Shown: positions 7,837-14,071 of the stretch, in pieces
How positions within the stretch are numbered: position 1 is the first letter of the stretch
How the letters are laid out: every line of letters starts with the position of its first letter
Source of the DNA: CAJUPY01 sp051871275
Lineage (GTDB): Bacteria; Bacteroidota; Bacteroidia; Bacteroidales; Muribaculaceae
Assembly: GCA_051871275.1 (NCBI GenBank)
Contig: JBJECR010000132.1
Coordinates: 1 to 29,377 of the forward strand
Length of the DNA: 29,377 nt
Direction: 5' to 3'
The notes under the pieces: generated by a model
What the model was told of the DNA's origin: nothing
Seen by the model: only the letters and a program-made list of their open reading frames with translations
Database searches by the model: none
Program-made: the position numbers and the translations under genes

Positions 7837-8505
7837 TCAGTAATTTCTTGCACCGAAGATGTCCGTGCCTATTCTCACCATATTGCTGCCTTCTTCTATT
7901 GCAATATCGTGGTCGTCGCTCATACCCATGGAAATGGTGTCAAAGCCGAGTAAGTCCGGGCATATTTGCAGAATAGTGTCAAATGTAGCTTTTATGGCTG
8001 CAAAATCATGGCGGATTCTGGCAGTGTCGTCTGTGTTTGATGCCATTCCCATCACTCCGCATATATGCGTGGAAGTGAGTGATTCATAGCCTTTTGCACG
8101 AAAATAGTCTAAAAGTTCTTCCGGAGTGAATCCGAATTTTGTTTCTTCCTGTGCCACATGAATCTGCATCAGCACGCGTGTGATTATTCCCTTTTTGCGA
8201 GATTCTTCGTCTATCATTTGCAGAAGACGTACGGAATCCACGCTCTCGATAAGTGCAGCGTTTCCAACCAGTGCTCGGACCTTGTTTGTCTGCAAATGTC
8301 CTATAAAGTGCCACTGTATGTCGCTTGGCAGTGTCTCTTTTTTTGCCGCCAATTCCTGCACTCTGCTTTCGCCGAAAATGCGTTGCCCGGCATCGTAGGC
8401 TTCACGGATATTTTCCGCAGGGTGAAATTTAGACACTGCCACGAGCTTAACTCCCTTAGGGTCAAGTTTTTCATGAAACTCTTTTATGTGGCTTGCTATA
8501 GACAT
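7837..8505 (-). CDS. YggS/PROSC-family PLP-binding protein (PLP homeostasis)
   Basis: Members bind pyridoxal 5-phosphate without known catalytic turnover and buffer vitamin B6 and amino/keto acid pools. The 222-aa protein is a single TIM-barrel-type domain. PLP lysine is Lys26 in LVAVSKFHP. Other family marks are FGESRVQE (44-51), HFIGHLQTNK (66-75) and the phosphate-binding SMGMSDD near 190. The GTDIFG end (RIGTDIFGARNY) is typical. It starts 18 nt after the DUF4494 gene, and the MFS gene follows. In other bacteria yggS often stands near cell-division or proline genes; here its neighbour is a Bacteroidota-specific unknown. Confidence 0.95.
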   Translation of the reverse strand: MSIASHIKEFHEKLDPKGVKLVAVSKFHPAENIREAYDAGQRIFGESRVQELAAKKETLPSDIQWHFIGHLQTNKVRALVGNAALIESVDSVRLLQMIDEESRKKGIITRVLMQIHVAQEETKFGFTPEELLDYFRAKGYESLTSTHICGVMGMASNTDDTARIRHDFAAIKATFDTILQICPDLLGFDTISMGMSDDHDIAIEEGSNMVRIGTDIFGARNY

Positions 8506-8523
8506 GATGGGAAAATATAGTTT

Positions 8524-8955
8524 TTATCCTAACTTGGCATCAAAAACGTCCATCAGCATAGTTTCCGTGATAGACTGTATTTCATAGTCTGCAAGTGTGG
8601 ATTTCATTCCTTCAAGGAGATTGTCGTAAGCACCTTTGAAGTCGCTGCCTGCCACAAGCATTTGGGTAACGGATTTTTTCTCTACTGCAGTTTTTTCGTC
8701 AATAGTGATAAATGCCACTTTCACAAGGTACCAGCGGTCTGCACTGTCATCGCGAAAAATTTCTGCAATTTTGGAGCGTTTTACAGCGGAAACGGAAAAT
8801 TCTCCGGAGATGAAAGGTTTCATTTCTTCAATTATTCTTGCTTCAGCTTCCGTGAAAGAGAGTGCGTCAACGAGGTATGGTTCAGTAACTTTTTTTACTG
8901 CACCGTTTTCTTGCATTTTATCGTAGCGAATTTTACATTCAAACCAGTTTGCCAT
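8524..8955 (-). CDS. DUF4494-family protein
   Basis: A 143-aa soluble protein with no signal peptide or membrane segment. It begins MANWFECKIRYDKM and contains VTEPYLVDALSFTEAEARI, which I recognise as the DUF4494 family, widespread in Bacteroidota and of unknown function. The acidic C-terminal part ends in ITETMLMDVFDAKLG. It is the first gene of a short operon with yggS (18-nt gap). Conserved linkage to a PLP-homeostasis gene would be the best functional hint. A promoter-like pair of boxes precedes it. Confidence 0.85.
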   Translation of the reverse strand: MANWFECKIRYDKMQENGAVKKVTEPYLVDALSFTEAEARIIEEMKPFISGEFSVSAVKRSKIAEIFRDDSADRWYLVKVAFITIDEKTAVEKKSVTQMLVAGSDFKGAYDNLLEGMKSTLADYEIQSITETMLMDVFDAKLG

Positions 8956-9005
8956 ATTATTTATGTATTTTTTTGAGTGTTATAGTTGATTTTTGTTTTG
9001 CTTTA

Positions 9006-9034
9006 CAAAAGTAATATTTTTTTGCCAAATCAAA
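9006..9034 (-). promoter_or_regulatory. Candidate promoter of the DUF4494-yggS-MFS operon
   Basis: Minus strand TACTTTTG (9006-9013) fits TAnnTTTG. A TTTG lies upstream at 9031-9034, with a 17-nt spacer, slightly short of the usual 19-20. The start codon is 50 nt downstream. Confidence 0.5.
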
Positions 9035-9045
9035 GGTATTATTAT

Positions 9046-10485
9046 TTATAAAAATAGATTGTCAAGAGTAACTATAGATTGGAAAACACCACTATTCTTA
9101 CATTCTTCGGAAGCAGAGGTGGCAATTAAGGTTAGGTGGACTGTTTTGTTGGGATACAAGTTTTCTATTTCATTTTTTCTATGTTCCAATATCTCTTCAT
9201 ATTTTTTGGTAAGTGTAAATGCCTGTTTTGTAAATTTTATTTCGCAGAGATTTATCACATCGTCTGCACGATTTATTATCAAATCTATTTGTGCCCCGTA
9301 GTTTTCTCCGTCTCCTGTGATGACGTATGAAGATTCTTCACTTGATACACCTCCTATCTGCAGTGTTTGCTTTATTTGCATGATATGTTGCAAACATACG
9401 TCTTCAAAAGCCAGTCCACGCCACGAAGCTATTTCGCTTTCTTTTAAGTGGTGTTGCCAATAGTCTGTTTCCGTGATTTTCTTATTTTGCTTGAAGTGAA
9501 GCCAAAACAGGCAAAATGGGTCTATGAGTTTATAGTATTCTTCCCGCTTTTTTGAGGCGAAAGGAATATACTTGATAATAAAATCACTACATATCAGTGC
9601 CTTAAGAAGTTTAGAAAAATCTCCATTTGGATTTAGTCCTGTGGCGTTTGCTATTTCACTGCGAGTTAGACCTTTGTGGCGTTTGCCCAATGCGTTTACG
9701 ATGCTCATACATGCCTCAGCATTATCAAAAATGGAATTGAAAAGTCGTGTAAACTCATCACCGAGTTTGGCCCGTTTGCAGAAAAACAGCTCGTCAATGT
9801 TTTGTGCAAGGCTCAGTGATGGATTGAAATAATTCATATAAAAGGGTATTCCTCCCATAATCATATAAGCCTGTGCTACATTGTATCGCGACATTTTAAT
9901 TCCTCGGCTCAGATAAAAGTCTTCACATTCTTTTAGTGTGAAAGGAGATAATTTAAGTTCTCCTGTGAGCCTGCCATATAGTCCGCCTTTATTGTTTATG
10001 AGGTTGTCCAGCATCCATGATGTCCCGGAACCGCAAACCACAAAGCAGAGTTGATGCTGCGTGTTGCCCCATCCGTTCCAAAAAGCCTCCAAAGCTGTCA
10101 TAAAACCACTTCTGGCTGTGTCCATCCATGGTAATTCGTCTATAAATACCACCTGGCGAGTGCCGTTATCTTTGTTTTCCAGCAGCTGCTCAAGCATAAA
10201 AAAGGCTTCCATCCATGTTTTAGGGCATTGTCCTCCCTCCATTCCGTTTCTTATTAGTGAGAAATAGAAATTTTCCAGTTGGTCTTTGAGTGACACTTTG
10301 CGTGTCCTGTCGTAAGGAGAGAGTCCTGTGTGGTGAAATGCCATATTATCGCGGAAAATCTCATTTATCAGAAATGTCTTTCCCACGCGTCTTCTGCCAT
10401 AGACTGCTATAAACTCGGCTCTGCCGCTATTCAAGTGTCTCTTCAGTTCCGCAATTTCTTTTTGTCTGCCAATAATAGTACACAT
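9046..10485 (-). CDS. AAA ATPase with C-terminal DUF234 nuclease-like domain
   Basis: A 479-aa protein of the archaeal-type ATPase family (ATPase_2 plus DUF234). Walker A is GRRRVGKT (30-37) and Walker B is VVFIDE (112-117), followed by a sensor-like VVCGSGTSWM. A winged-helix part (LTRSEIANATGLNPNGDFSKLL) precedes the C-terminal region. That region holds a PD-(D/E)xK-like core: Asp401 and then E415-I-K417 in CEIKF. Proteins of this build are abundant accessory genes in Bacteroidota and archaea, suspected of defence or mobile-element roles, but function is unproven. It stands alone between rpsO and the DUF4494 operon, with its own promoter-like block, so it looks like an inserted single gene. 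Confidence 0.88.
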   Translation of the reverse strand: MCTIIGRQKEIAELKRHLNSGRAEFIAVYGRRRVGKTFLINEIFRDNMAFHHTGLSPYDRTRKVSLKDQLENFYFSLIRNGMEGGQCPKTWMEAFFMLEQLLENKDNGTRQVVFIDELPWMDTARSGFMTALEAFWNGWGNTQHQLCFVVCGSGTSWMLDNLINNKGGLYGRLTGELKLSPFTLKECEDFYLSRGIKMSRYNVAQAYMIMGGIPFYMNYFNPSLSLAQNIDELFFCKRAKLGDEFTRLFNSIFDNAEACMSIVNALGKRHKGLTRSEIANATGLNPNGDFSKLLKALICSDFIIKYIPFASKKREEYYKLIDPFCLFWLHFKQNKKITETDYWQHHLKESEIASWRGLAFEDVCLQHIMQIKQTLQIGGVSSEESSYVITGDGENYGAQIDLIINRADDVINLCEIKFTKQAFTLTKKYEEILEHRKNEIENLYPNKTVHLTLIATSASEECKNSGVFQSIVTLDNLFL

Positions 10486-10507
10486 AGTATTTGATTTTTG
10501 TATGATG

Positions 10508-10535
10508 CAAAATTACAAATATTTTTTTGAAAATG
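10508..10535 (-). promoter_or_regulatory. Promoter-like block upstream of the DUF234 ATPase gene
   Basis: Minus strand TAATTTTG (10508-10515) matches the -7 box, 22 nt before the start codon. A TTTTCAAAA-type element precedes it. No TTG occurs at -33. The surrounding ~30 nt nearly repeats the block at 6384-6415. Confidence 0.5.
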
Positions 10536-10666
10536 CTGTATAAAATTGGCTTTATTTCGCTAAAAGTGCTTATTTTTATGGTCTGTAGCGGAATAAGACG
10601 ATTTTTATCTCAAATTTAACGGTGTTTAACAAATGGTTTTATGAATTTCAATTGAACAAAATCGCC

Positions 10667-10697
10667 ATTATGAATTATGCATTATGCATTATGCATT
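10667..10697. repeat. 7-nt tandem repeat ATTATGC
   Basis: One ATTATGA unit at 10667-10673 followed by three exact ATTATGC units to 10694, then ATT. Each junction forms the palindrome ATGCAT. It sits between the rpsO terminator and the DUF234 ATPase promoter. Short repeats of this type are common between genes in Bacteroidota and some Firmicutes; I infer no function. The rest of the 297-nt gap (10486-10782) holds the promoter block and terminator listed separately. Confidence 0.9.
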
Positions 10698-10709
10698 AAT
10701 TAGAGGTTA

Positions 10710-10749
10710 AAAGCAAGAAAGCCATACCGGATTTCCGATATGGCTTTCT
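10710..10749 (-). terminator. Rho-independent terminator after rpsO
   Basis: Perfect 11-bp outer stem: AGAAAGCCATA (10716-10726) with TATGGCTTTCT (10739-10749), extended by three more pairs after one mismatch around a 4-nt loop. The minus-strand transcript continues with a moderately U-rich tail (10715-10705). It lies 34 nt after the rpsO stop. Confidence 0.85.
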
Positions 10750-10782
10750 GTGTAGTCGTCAAGTAGCAACTGCGGTGCAGTA

Positions 10783-11058
10783 TTACTTTCTGATACCAAG
10801 CTCTTTTTGAGCGATAATCGCACGGTAGCGGTTGATGTCTTTTCTGATAAGGTAATCAAGAAGACGGCGACGCTTACCTACGAGTTGCTTAAGAGCGCGA
10901 GCAGTTGTATAATCTTTGTGATTTGACTTGAGGTGTTCAGTCAAATGAGCAATACGAACCGAGAACAATGCAATCTGTGCTTCAGGTGAGCCAGTGTCAG
11001 TCTTACCCTTACCGTATTTCTCAAAGATTTCTACTTTTTCTTCAGAATTCAAGTACAT
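10783..11058 (-). CDS. rpsO: 30S ribosomal protein S15
   Basis: The 91-aa sequence is S15 over its full length. It binds 16S rRNA helices 20-22 and is a primary assembly protein of the small subunit platform. Signatures: TGSPEAQIALFSVRIAHLTEHL, cut across residues ~22-43, then HKDYTTARALKQLVGKRRRLL and the C-terminal DINRYRAIIAQKELGIRK. Length and charge match the family. It is monocistronic here: a consensus promoter lies at 11108-11139 and a terminator follows. In several bacteria S15 represses its own mRNA through a leader structure; the ~45-nt leader here is short and I see no clear S15-site mimic. Confidence 0.98.
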   Translation of the reverse strand: MYLNSEEKVEIFEKYGKGKTDTGSPEAQIALFSVRIAHLTEHLKSNHKDYTTARALKQLVGKRRRLLDYLIRKDINRYRAIIAQKELGIRK

Positions 11059-11107
11059 TCTTTTAGAGTTTTTGTAGTGTTAATAAATATTATTATGAAA
11101 AGCGGCA

Positions 11108-11139
11108 CAAAGGTACGCATTTTAGGCGAGATTGCCAAA
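11108..11139 (-). promoter_or_regulatory. Consensus Bacteroidota promoter of rpsO
   Basis: Minus strand TTTG at 11136-11139, a 20-nt spacer, then TACCTTTG at 11108-11115. This is a full match to the Bacteroidota primary-sigma consensus. Transcription would start near 11101, giving a leader of about 43 nt. Confidence 0.85.
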
Positions 11140-11169
11140 TTTGTACCGTGCTTTTTTGTTTCAGAACTT

Positions 11170-11200
11170 CAGAAACTGCTTTTTTTTATAGCGGTTTCTG
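11170..11200. other. Hairpin between the omega-subunit gene and rpsO
   Basis: CAGAAACTGCT (11170-11180) pairs with AGCGGTTTCTG (11190-11200), 11 bp with one G-U, around a 9-nt A/T loop. It is 8 nt past the omega-gene stop, so it may end that transcript, but the minus-strand tail after it is not a clean U-run. Confidence 0.5.
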
Positions 11201-11207
11201 ACTTTTG

Positions 11208-11543
11208 TTAGTCAAGGTTCAGTTTATCTTTGGCAGGGTTGCGATAGAAAATCTTGCCTTCGATGTATTCCTGAGTAGCTATAAGAGTTGGCTTTGGAAG
11301 CCTTTCGTAATAGCGAGAAATTTCAATTTGTTCGCGGTTTTCAGTCACTTCTTCAAGGTTGTCTGTGGAAGTGGTGAATTCCTGGAGTTTGCGTTCAAGG
11401 TCGTGCTTCATTTCAAGTGAAATTTGGTTTGCACGTTTAGCAATGATGCAAACTGTTTCGTAAACGTTGCCTGTATCGGCAGAAAGGGCAATCATGTCAC
11501 GAGTGACAGTGTTCAATGGAGCGTTAGTTTTCTTGTAGTCCAT
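11208..11543 (-). CDS. rpoZ: RNA polymerase omega / Rpb6-like subunit
   Basis: A 111-aa protein matching the Bacteroidota form of the omega (Rpb6-fold) subunit, which binds the beta-prime C-terminus and aids RNA polymerase assembly. The core VTRDMIALSADTGNVYETVC is followed by IIAKRANQISLEMKHDLERKL, where the KRANQI stretch matches the R-A-x-x-I motif of omega proteins. It is longer than the proteobacterial protein and has an acidic middle plus a C-terminal tail with YIEGKIFYRNPAKDKLNLD. The gene begins 18 nt after bamD, an arrangement I recall as conserved in Bacteroidota. The symbol is given by family; annotation pipelines often name it only RNA polymerase Rpb6. Confidence 0.85.
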   Translation of the reverse strand: MDYKKTNAPLNTVTRDMIALSADTGNVYETVCIIAKRANQISLEMKHDLERKLQEFTTSTDNLEEVTENREQIEISRYYERLPKPTLIATQEYIEGKIFYRNPAKDKLNLD

Positions 11544-11561
11544 GTTTACTTATAAAATTAT

Positions 11562-12371
11562 TTAGTCTTTTACGTATTTTTGTGCAATTCTAAGGATGTT
11601 GTCTGCTTCTGTTCTGTTTTCACCATCGGGATAGTTGTTGATGAAACTGTAGTATTCGTCTATAACTTCGCGGAAGCGGTCAACTTTTTTCTCTTCAACA
11701 CTCAGTGATGCTATTTGGTAGCGAGATTTGAGGATGAGCATTTCGAGCTGTTCTTTGTATTTGGAGTAGGGATATTCCTTGATAGCGTTTCTTGCCGTGA
11801 TTATGGCTGCTTCATAGTTGTTTCCCATATAAGTTCCGAGGTTGTAGTAAAGCTGAGCGTTTTGGAGTTCTTTGAGTGTGAGTTTGTCTTGCATCTCAAA
11901 GATAGCATTTTGTGCTATGGAAACTTTGTCGCTCTTTGGGAAATAGTCCAGAAATGCTTGCAGTTCCTCTATCGCTTTCACGGTGTAGGTTTGGTCCAGC
12001 TGCGGGTCCGGAGAGTCCAGGTAGTAACCGTAACCGGCAAAGAAACGAGCCATTTCCGTGTATTTGCCTTTCGGGTAGCGATTGTAGTATGTTTGGAAAT
12101 ATGCCGTAGCATCGTAGTATTCTTTATTTTCGTAGTGGCTCATTGCAAGGAGGTAAAGCGATTCTTCTGCTTTGTCCGAGCCTTTGAATACGGTGACAAC
12201 ATCTTTAAGCAATGTTGCTGCCTGTGCATATTTTTTTTCTTCAAATGCACGTTTTGCGTATTCAAATTTATAGTTATAGTCATTGCTTTTAAGCACCTTT
12301 TGGTATTCTCCGCAAGATGTCATTGTTGCAATGGCTATAATTGATAATATGAGAGAGAATATTTTATACAT
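11562..12371 (-). CDS. bamD: Outer membrane assembly lipoprotein BamD
   Basis: A periplasmic lipoprotein of the BAM complex, which inserts beta-barrel proteins into the outer membrane. The 269-aa sequence has a lipoprotein signal MYKIFSLILSIIAIATMTSC with Cys20. TPR-type helix pairs follow: YAKRAFEEKKYAQAATLLKD, SLYLLAMSHYENKEYYDATA, ARFFAGYGYYLD and ATARNAIKEYPYSKY-like segments. Length is close to the family norm. It precedes the omega-subunit gene by 18 nt. The 161-nt upstream gap holds two large hairpins, one containing a -7-like TAACTTTG at 12401-12408, so this gene may have its own controlled promoter. Confidence 0.94.
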   Translation of the reverse strand: MYKIFSLILSIIAIATMTSCGEYQKVLKSNDYNYKFEYAKRAFEEKKYAQAATLLKDVVTVFKGSDKAEESLYLLAMSHYENKEYYDATAYFQTYYNRYPKGKYTEMARFFAGYGYYLDSPDPQLDQTYTVKAIEELQAFLDYFPKSDKVSIAQNAIFEMQDKLTLKELQNAQLYYNLGTYMGNNYEAAIITARNAIKEYPYSKYKEQLEMLILKSRYQIASLSVEEKKVDRFREVIDEYYSFINNYPDGENRTEADNILRIAQKYVKD

Positions 12372-12382
12372 ATAAAAACTAC

Positions 12383-12438
12383 ATAATTCGTTACGAACTG
12401 CAAAGTTAGTGATTTTTTTGCAGTTCGTGGCGAATTAT
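12383..12438. repeat. 22-bp near-perfect inverted repeat in front of bamD
   Basis: The left arm 12383-12404 and the right arm 12417-12438 are complementary at 20 of 22 positions around a 12-nt loop. The two non-matching positions would be G-U pairs in a plus-strand transcript but C-A mismatches in a minus-strand transcript. The arm begins ATAATTCG and ends ACGAACTGCAAA. The right-hand edge of the left arm overlaps the only -7-like box for bamD. It ends 12 nt before the bamD start codon. Confidence 0.9.
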
Positions 12439-12463
12439 TTGAAAATATTTTTTGTTAAACTTG

Positions 12464-12514
12464 CTTAAGAACCGAATTTTGTCAATTTTTTGCACTAAAT
12501 CCGGGGGTCTTAAG
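12464..12514. repeat. Second imperfect hairpin, after the small lipoprotein gene
   Basis: CTTAAGA at 12464-12470 pairs with TCTTAAG at 12508-12514. Inside, CCGAATTT (12472-12479) pairs with AAATCCGG (12497-12504) with one wobble or mismatch, and a few G/C residues bulge between the two helices. It begins 18 nt past the stop of the small lipoprotein gene, so it could end the cytochrome bd transcript, though no U-run follows. Confidence 0.65.
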
Positions 12515-12532
12515 TTTTGGAAAATTTATGAT

Positions 12533-12895
12533 TTAGTACCCTATAAAATGGTATTCCATTGGGTAATAGCCGTAATCCACGTTCCAGAGTGTCATGTAGT
12601 TTCCGCGTACTTCGTACTCGTAGTTCCACACTTCTCCATCTGAGAATCTCATTCTTACGAGACCTATATCGTCCCACCAGCGAAATTCGTCAACATAAAC
12701 TTCGCCGTGATAGCCGTATGTGACATAGTTGCCGTAGCCGTCTGTGAAAAACTCGAATTCGTGATATATATCCGTTTCGGAAATCACTTCCCAGCGTCCT
12801 ATAAGCGGTGAATAGTAGTGGTCGTCATCGCAGGACGTGGTGATTGCAGATACGGCGGTAAGCAGTAGGGCTGTCAGTAGGATTTTAATCTTCAT
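12533..12895 (-). CDS. Small Tyr/Asp-rich lipoprotein with lipocalin-like start
   Basis: A 120-aa predicted lipoprotein. The signal MKIKILLTALLLTAVSAITT ends in the lipobox T-S-C with Cys22, followed directly by DDD (23-25), an acidic run that resembles the Bacteroidota surface-export signal for lipoproteins. The mature part starts IGRWEV (32-37), like the G-x-W motif of lipocalin-like folds, and then alternates aromatic and acidic residues in short strands (YGNYVTYGYHGEVYVDEF, WNYEYEVRGNYM). That pattern suggests a small beta-barrel or sandwich. It lies 23 nt after cydB, and I infer it is the last gene of that transcript. I do not recognise a named family, and a ligand is unknown. Confidence 0.75.
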   Translation of the reverse strand: MKIKILLTALLLTAVSAITTSCDDDHYYSPLIGRWEVISETDIYHEFEFFTDGYGNYVTYGYHGEVYVDEFRWWDDIGLVRMRFSDGEVWNYEYEVRGNYMTLWNVDYGYYPMEYHFIGY

Positions 12896-12918
12896 AAAAT
12901 TGGGAGATTACTCATTAA

Positions 12919-14061
12919 TTAATATAGGTGGTCGTCTTCGTTCACTTCTTCCTGTGTCAGTGGTTTGGAGTCGAATTTATACCAAACGTATGCAATGTAT
13001 GCAATCACGAAGGGCACTGCAAGTGATACCCAAGACATCACTGTAAGAGTGTATTCTGTGGAAGAACTGTTGCTGATAGTGAGTGAACTTTGAGGGTCAA
13101 GGAGTGACGGATAGTATGCTGTCCCATTGAAGCCAAGCACGCAGAAAAGTGAGAAGATTACGAGGATTGTACCGGCTCCGCTGAACCATATTCCGCGGCG
13201 ATTGTGTTCCGGTGTGAGGATGGTGTAGATAATTGCGTAAAGCACTGCTACCACTCCCACAAGGAAGATTATTGCAAACCACCACATATCCACAAAATTG
13301 TAGAAATAAACGTATTTCACTTCTTCAATTGTTCCGTCGGCTCCTTCTCTGTAACCCGTGGCTGCAAGGATAAAGGACATCATCACGAGGAATAACACAA
13401 CGAAAATACCGCCGTTTATCATCATTGAGCGACGGTTGCCGGACACCATAGATGGGTCGCTGCTGAGGTTATTCATAAAATAGAATGATGCCTGCATTCT
13501 CGCAAGGAAAAGAATTGTGAAACCCACCAGGAGGTTGCGGAGAGAGAAGATTGCCTCAAGTCCGTGAGTGCTGCTCCATGTGGAAATTATGGGTGAACCG
13601 TAATCCACAATGTTGCCTTTGGAAACTGTAAATTCCGAGCCGAAAAACATTCCGCCTACTGCCACGCCAAGGAGTATGCAGCCTAAACTTCCGTTAAGGA
13701 AAAGGAGTATGTCGTAAAATCTTCTGCCAAAGAGGTTGCCCGGTTTGCGACGAAATTCGTAGCTGAACGCTTGAACCACGAAACTCAGCAGAATGAGCGA
13801 CCACAGCCAGTATGCTCCGCCGAATGATGTGGAATAAAACAGTGGAAATGCGGCAAAAAATGCACCGCCAAAGAGCACGAGGGTTGTGTATGTGATTTCC
13901 CATTTGCGTCCGAGGGAATTTATCATCATTTGTCGCATCGTGGTGCTGTTTGCTTTGTAAAGCAAGGTTTGTCCGCCTTGCACAAAGAGCAGAAATACTA
14001 ATATTGCTGCAAGGACTGAAATTATCAGCCACCAATACATTTGAAGATGTTGTAGTTCCAT
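12919..14061 (-). CDS. cydB: Cytochrome bd ubiquinol oxidase subunit II
   Basis: The second membrane subunit of cytochrome bd, a high-affinity quinol oxidase that reduces O2 to water. The 380-aa protein has about eight to nine hydrophobic helices. It begins with MYWWLIISVLAAILVFLLF and QGGQTLL, matching the usual W-x-x-(I/L)-x-x-x-L...GG opening of CydB. Other family-like stretches are RKWEITYTTLVLFGGAFFAA and the C-terminal TVMSWVSLAVPFVIAYIAYV. The gene follows cydA by 10 nt. In anaerobic Bacteroides cytochrome bd allows growth in nanomolar oxygen; the same role here is an inference from family. Confidence 0.96.
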   Translation of the reverse strand: MELQHLQMYWWLIISVLAAILVFLLFVQGGQTLLYKANSTTMRQMMINSLGRKWEITYTTLVLFGGAFFAAFPLFYSTSFGGAYWLWSLILLSFVVQAFSYEFRRKPGNLFGRRFYDILLFLNGSLGCILLGVAVGGMFFGSEFTVSKGNIVDYGSPIISTWSSTHGLEAIFSLRNLLVGFTILFLARMQASFYFMNNLSSDPSMVSGNRRSMMINGGIFVVLFLVMMSFILAATGYREGADGTIEEVKYVYFYNFVDMWWFAIIFLVGVVAVLYAIIYTILTPEHNRRGIWFSGAGTILVIFSLFCVLGFNGTAYYPSLLDPQSSLTISNSSSTEYTLTVMSWVSLAVPFVIAYIAYVWYKFDSKPLTQEEVNEDDHLY

Positions 14062-14071
14062 ATCTTTCGGA

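Noticed and set aside
4785..10485. A defence island spanning both ATPase genes
   Set aside because: The two accessory genes are separated by an ordinary yggS operon, and there is no restriction, toxin-antitoxin, Cas or reverse-transcriptase gene between or around them. I kept them as separate single-gene observations.
10667..10697. Attachment site or IS end beside the DUF234 ATPase gene
   Set aside because: The ATTATGC repeats are a simple tandem repeat of a common type. No matching copy is found on the other side of the gene and there is no integrase or transposase in the window.
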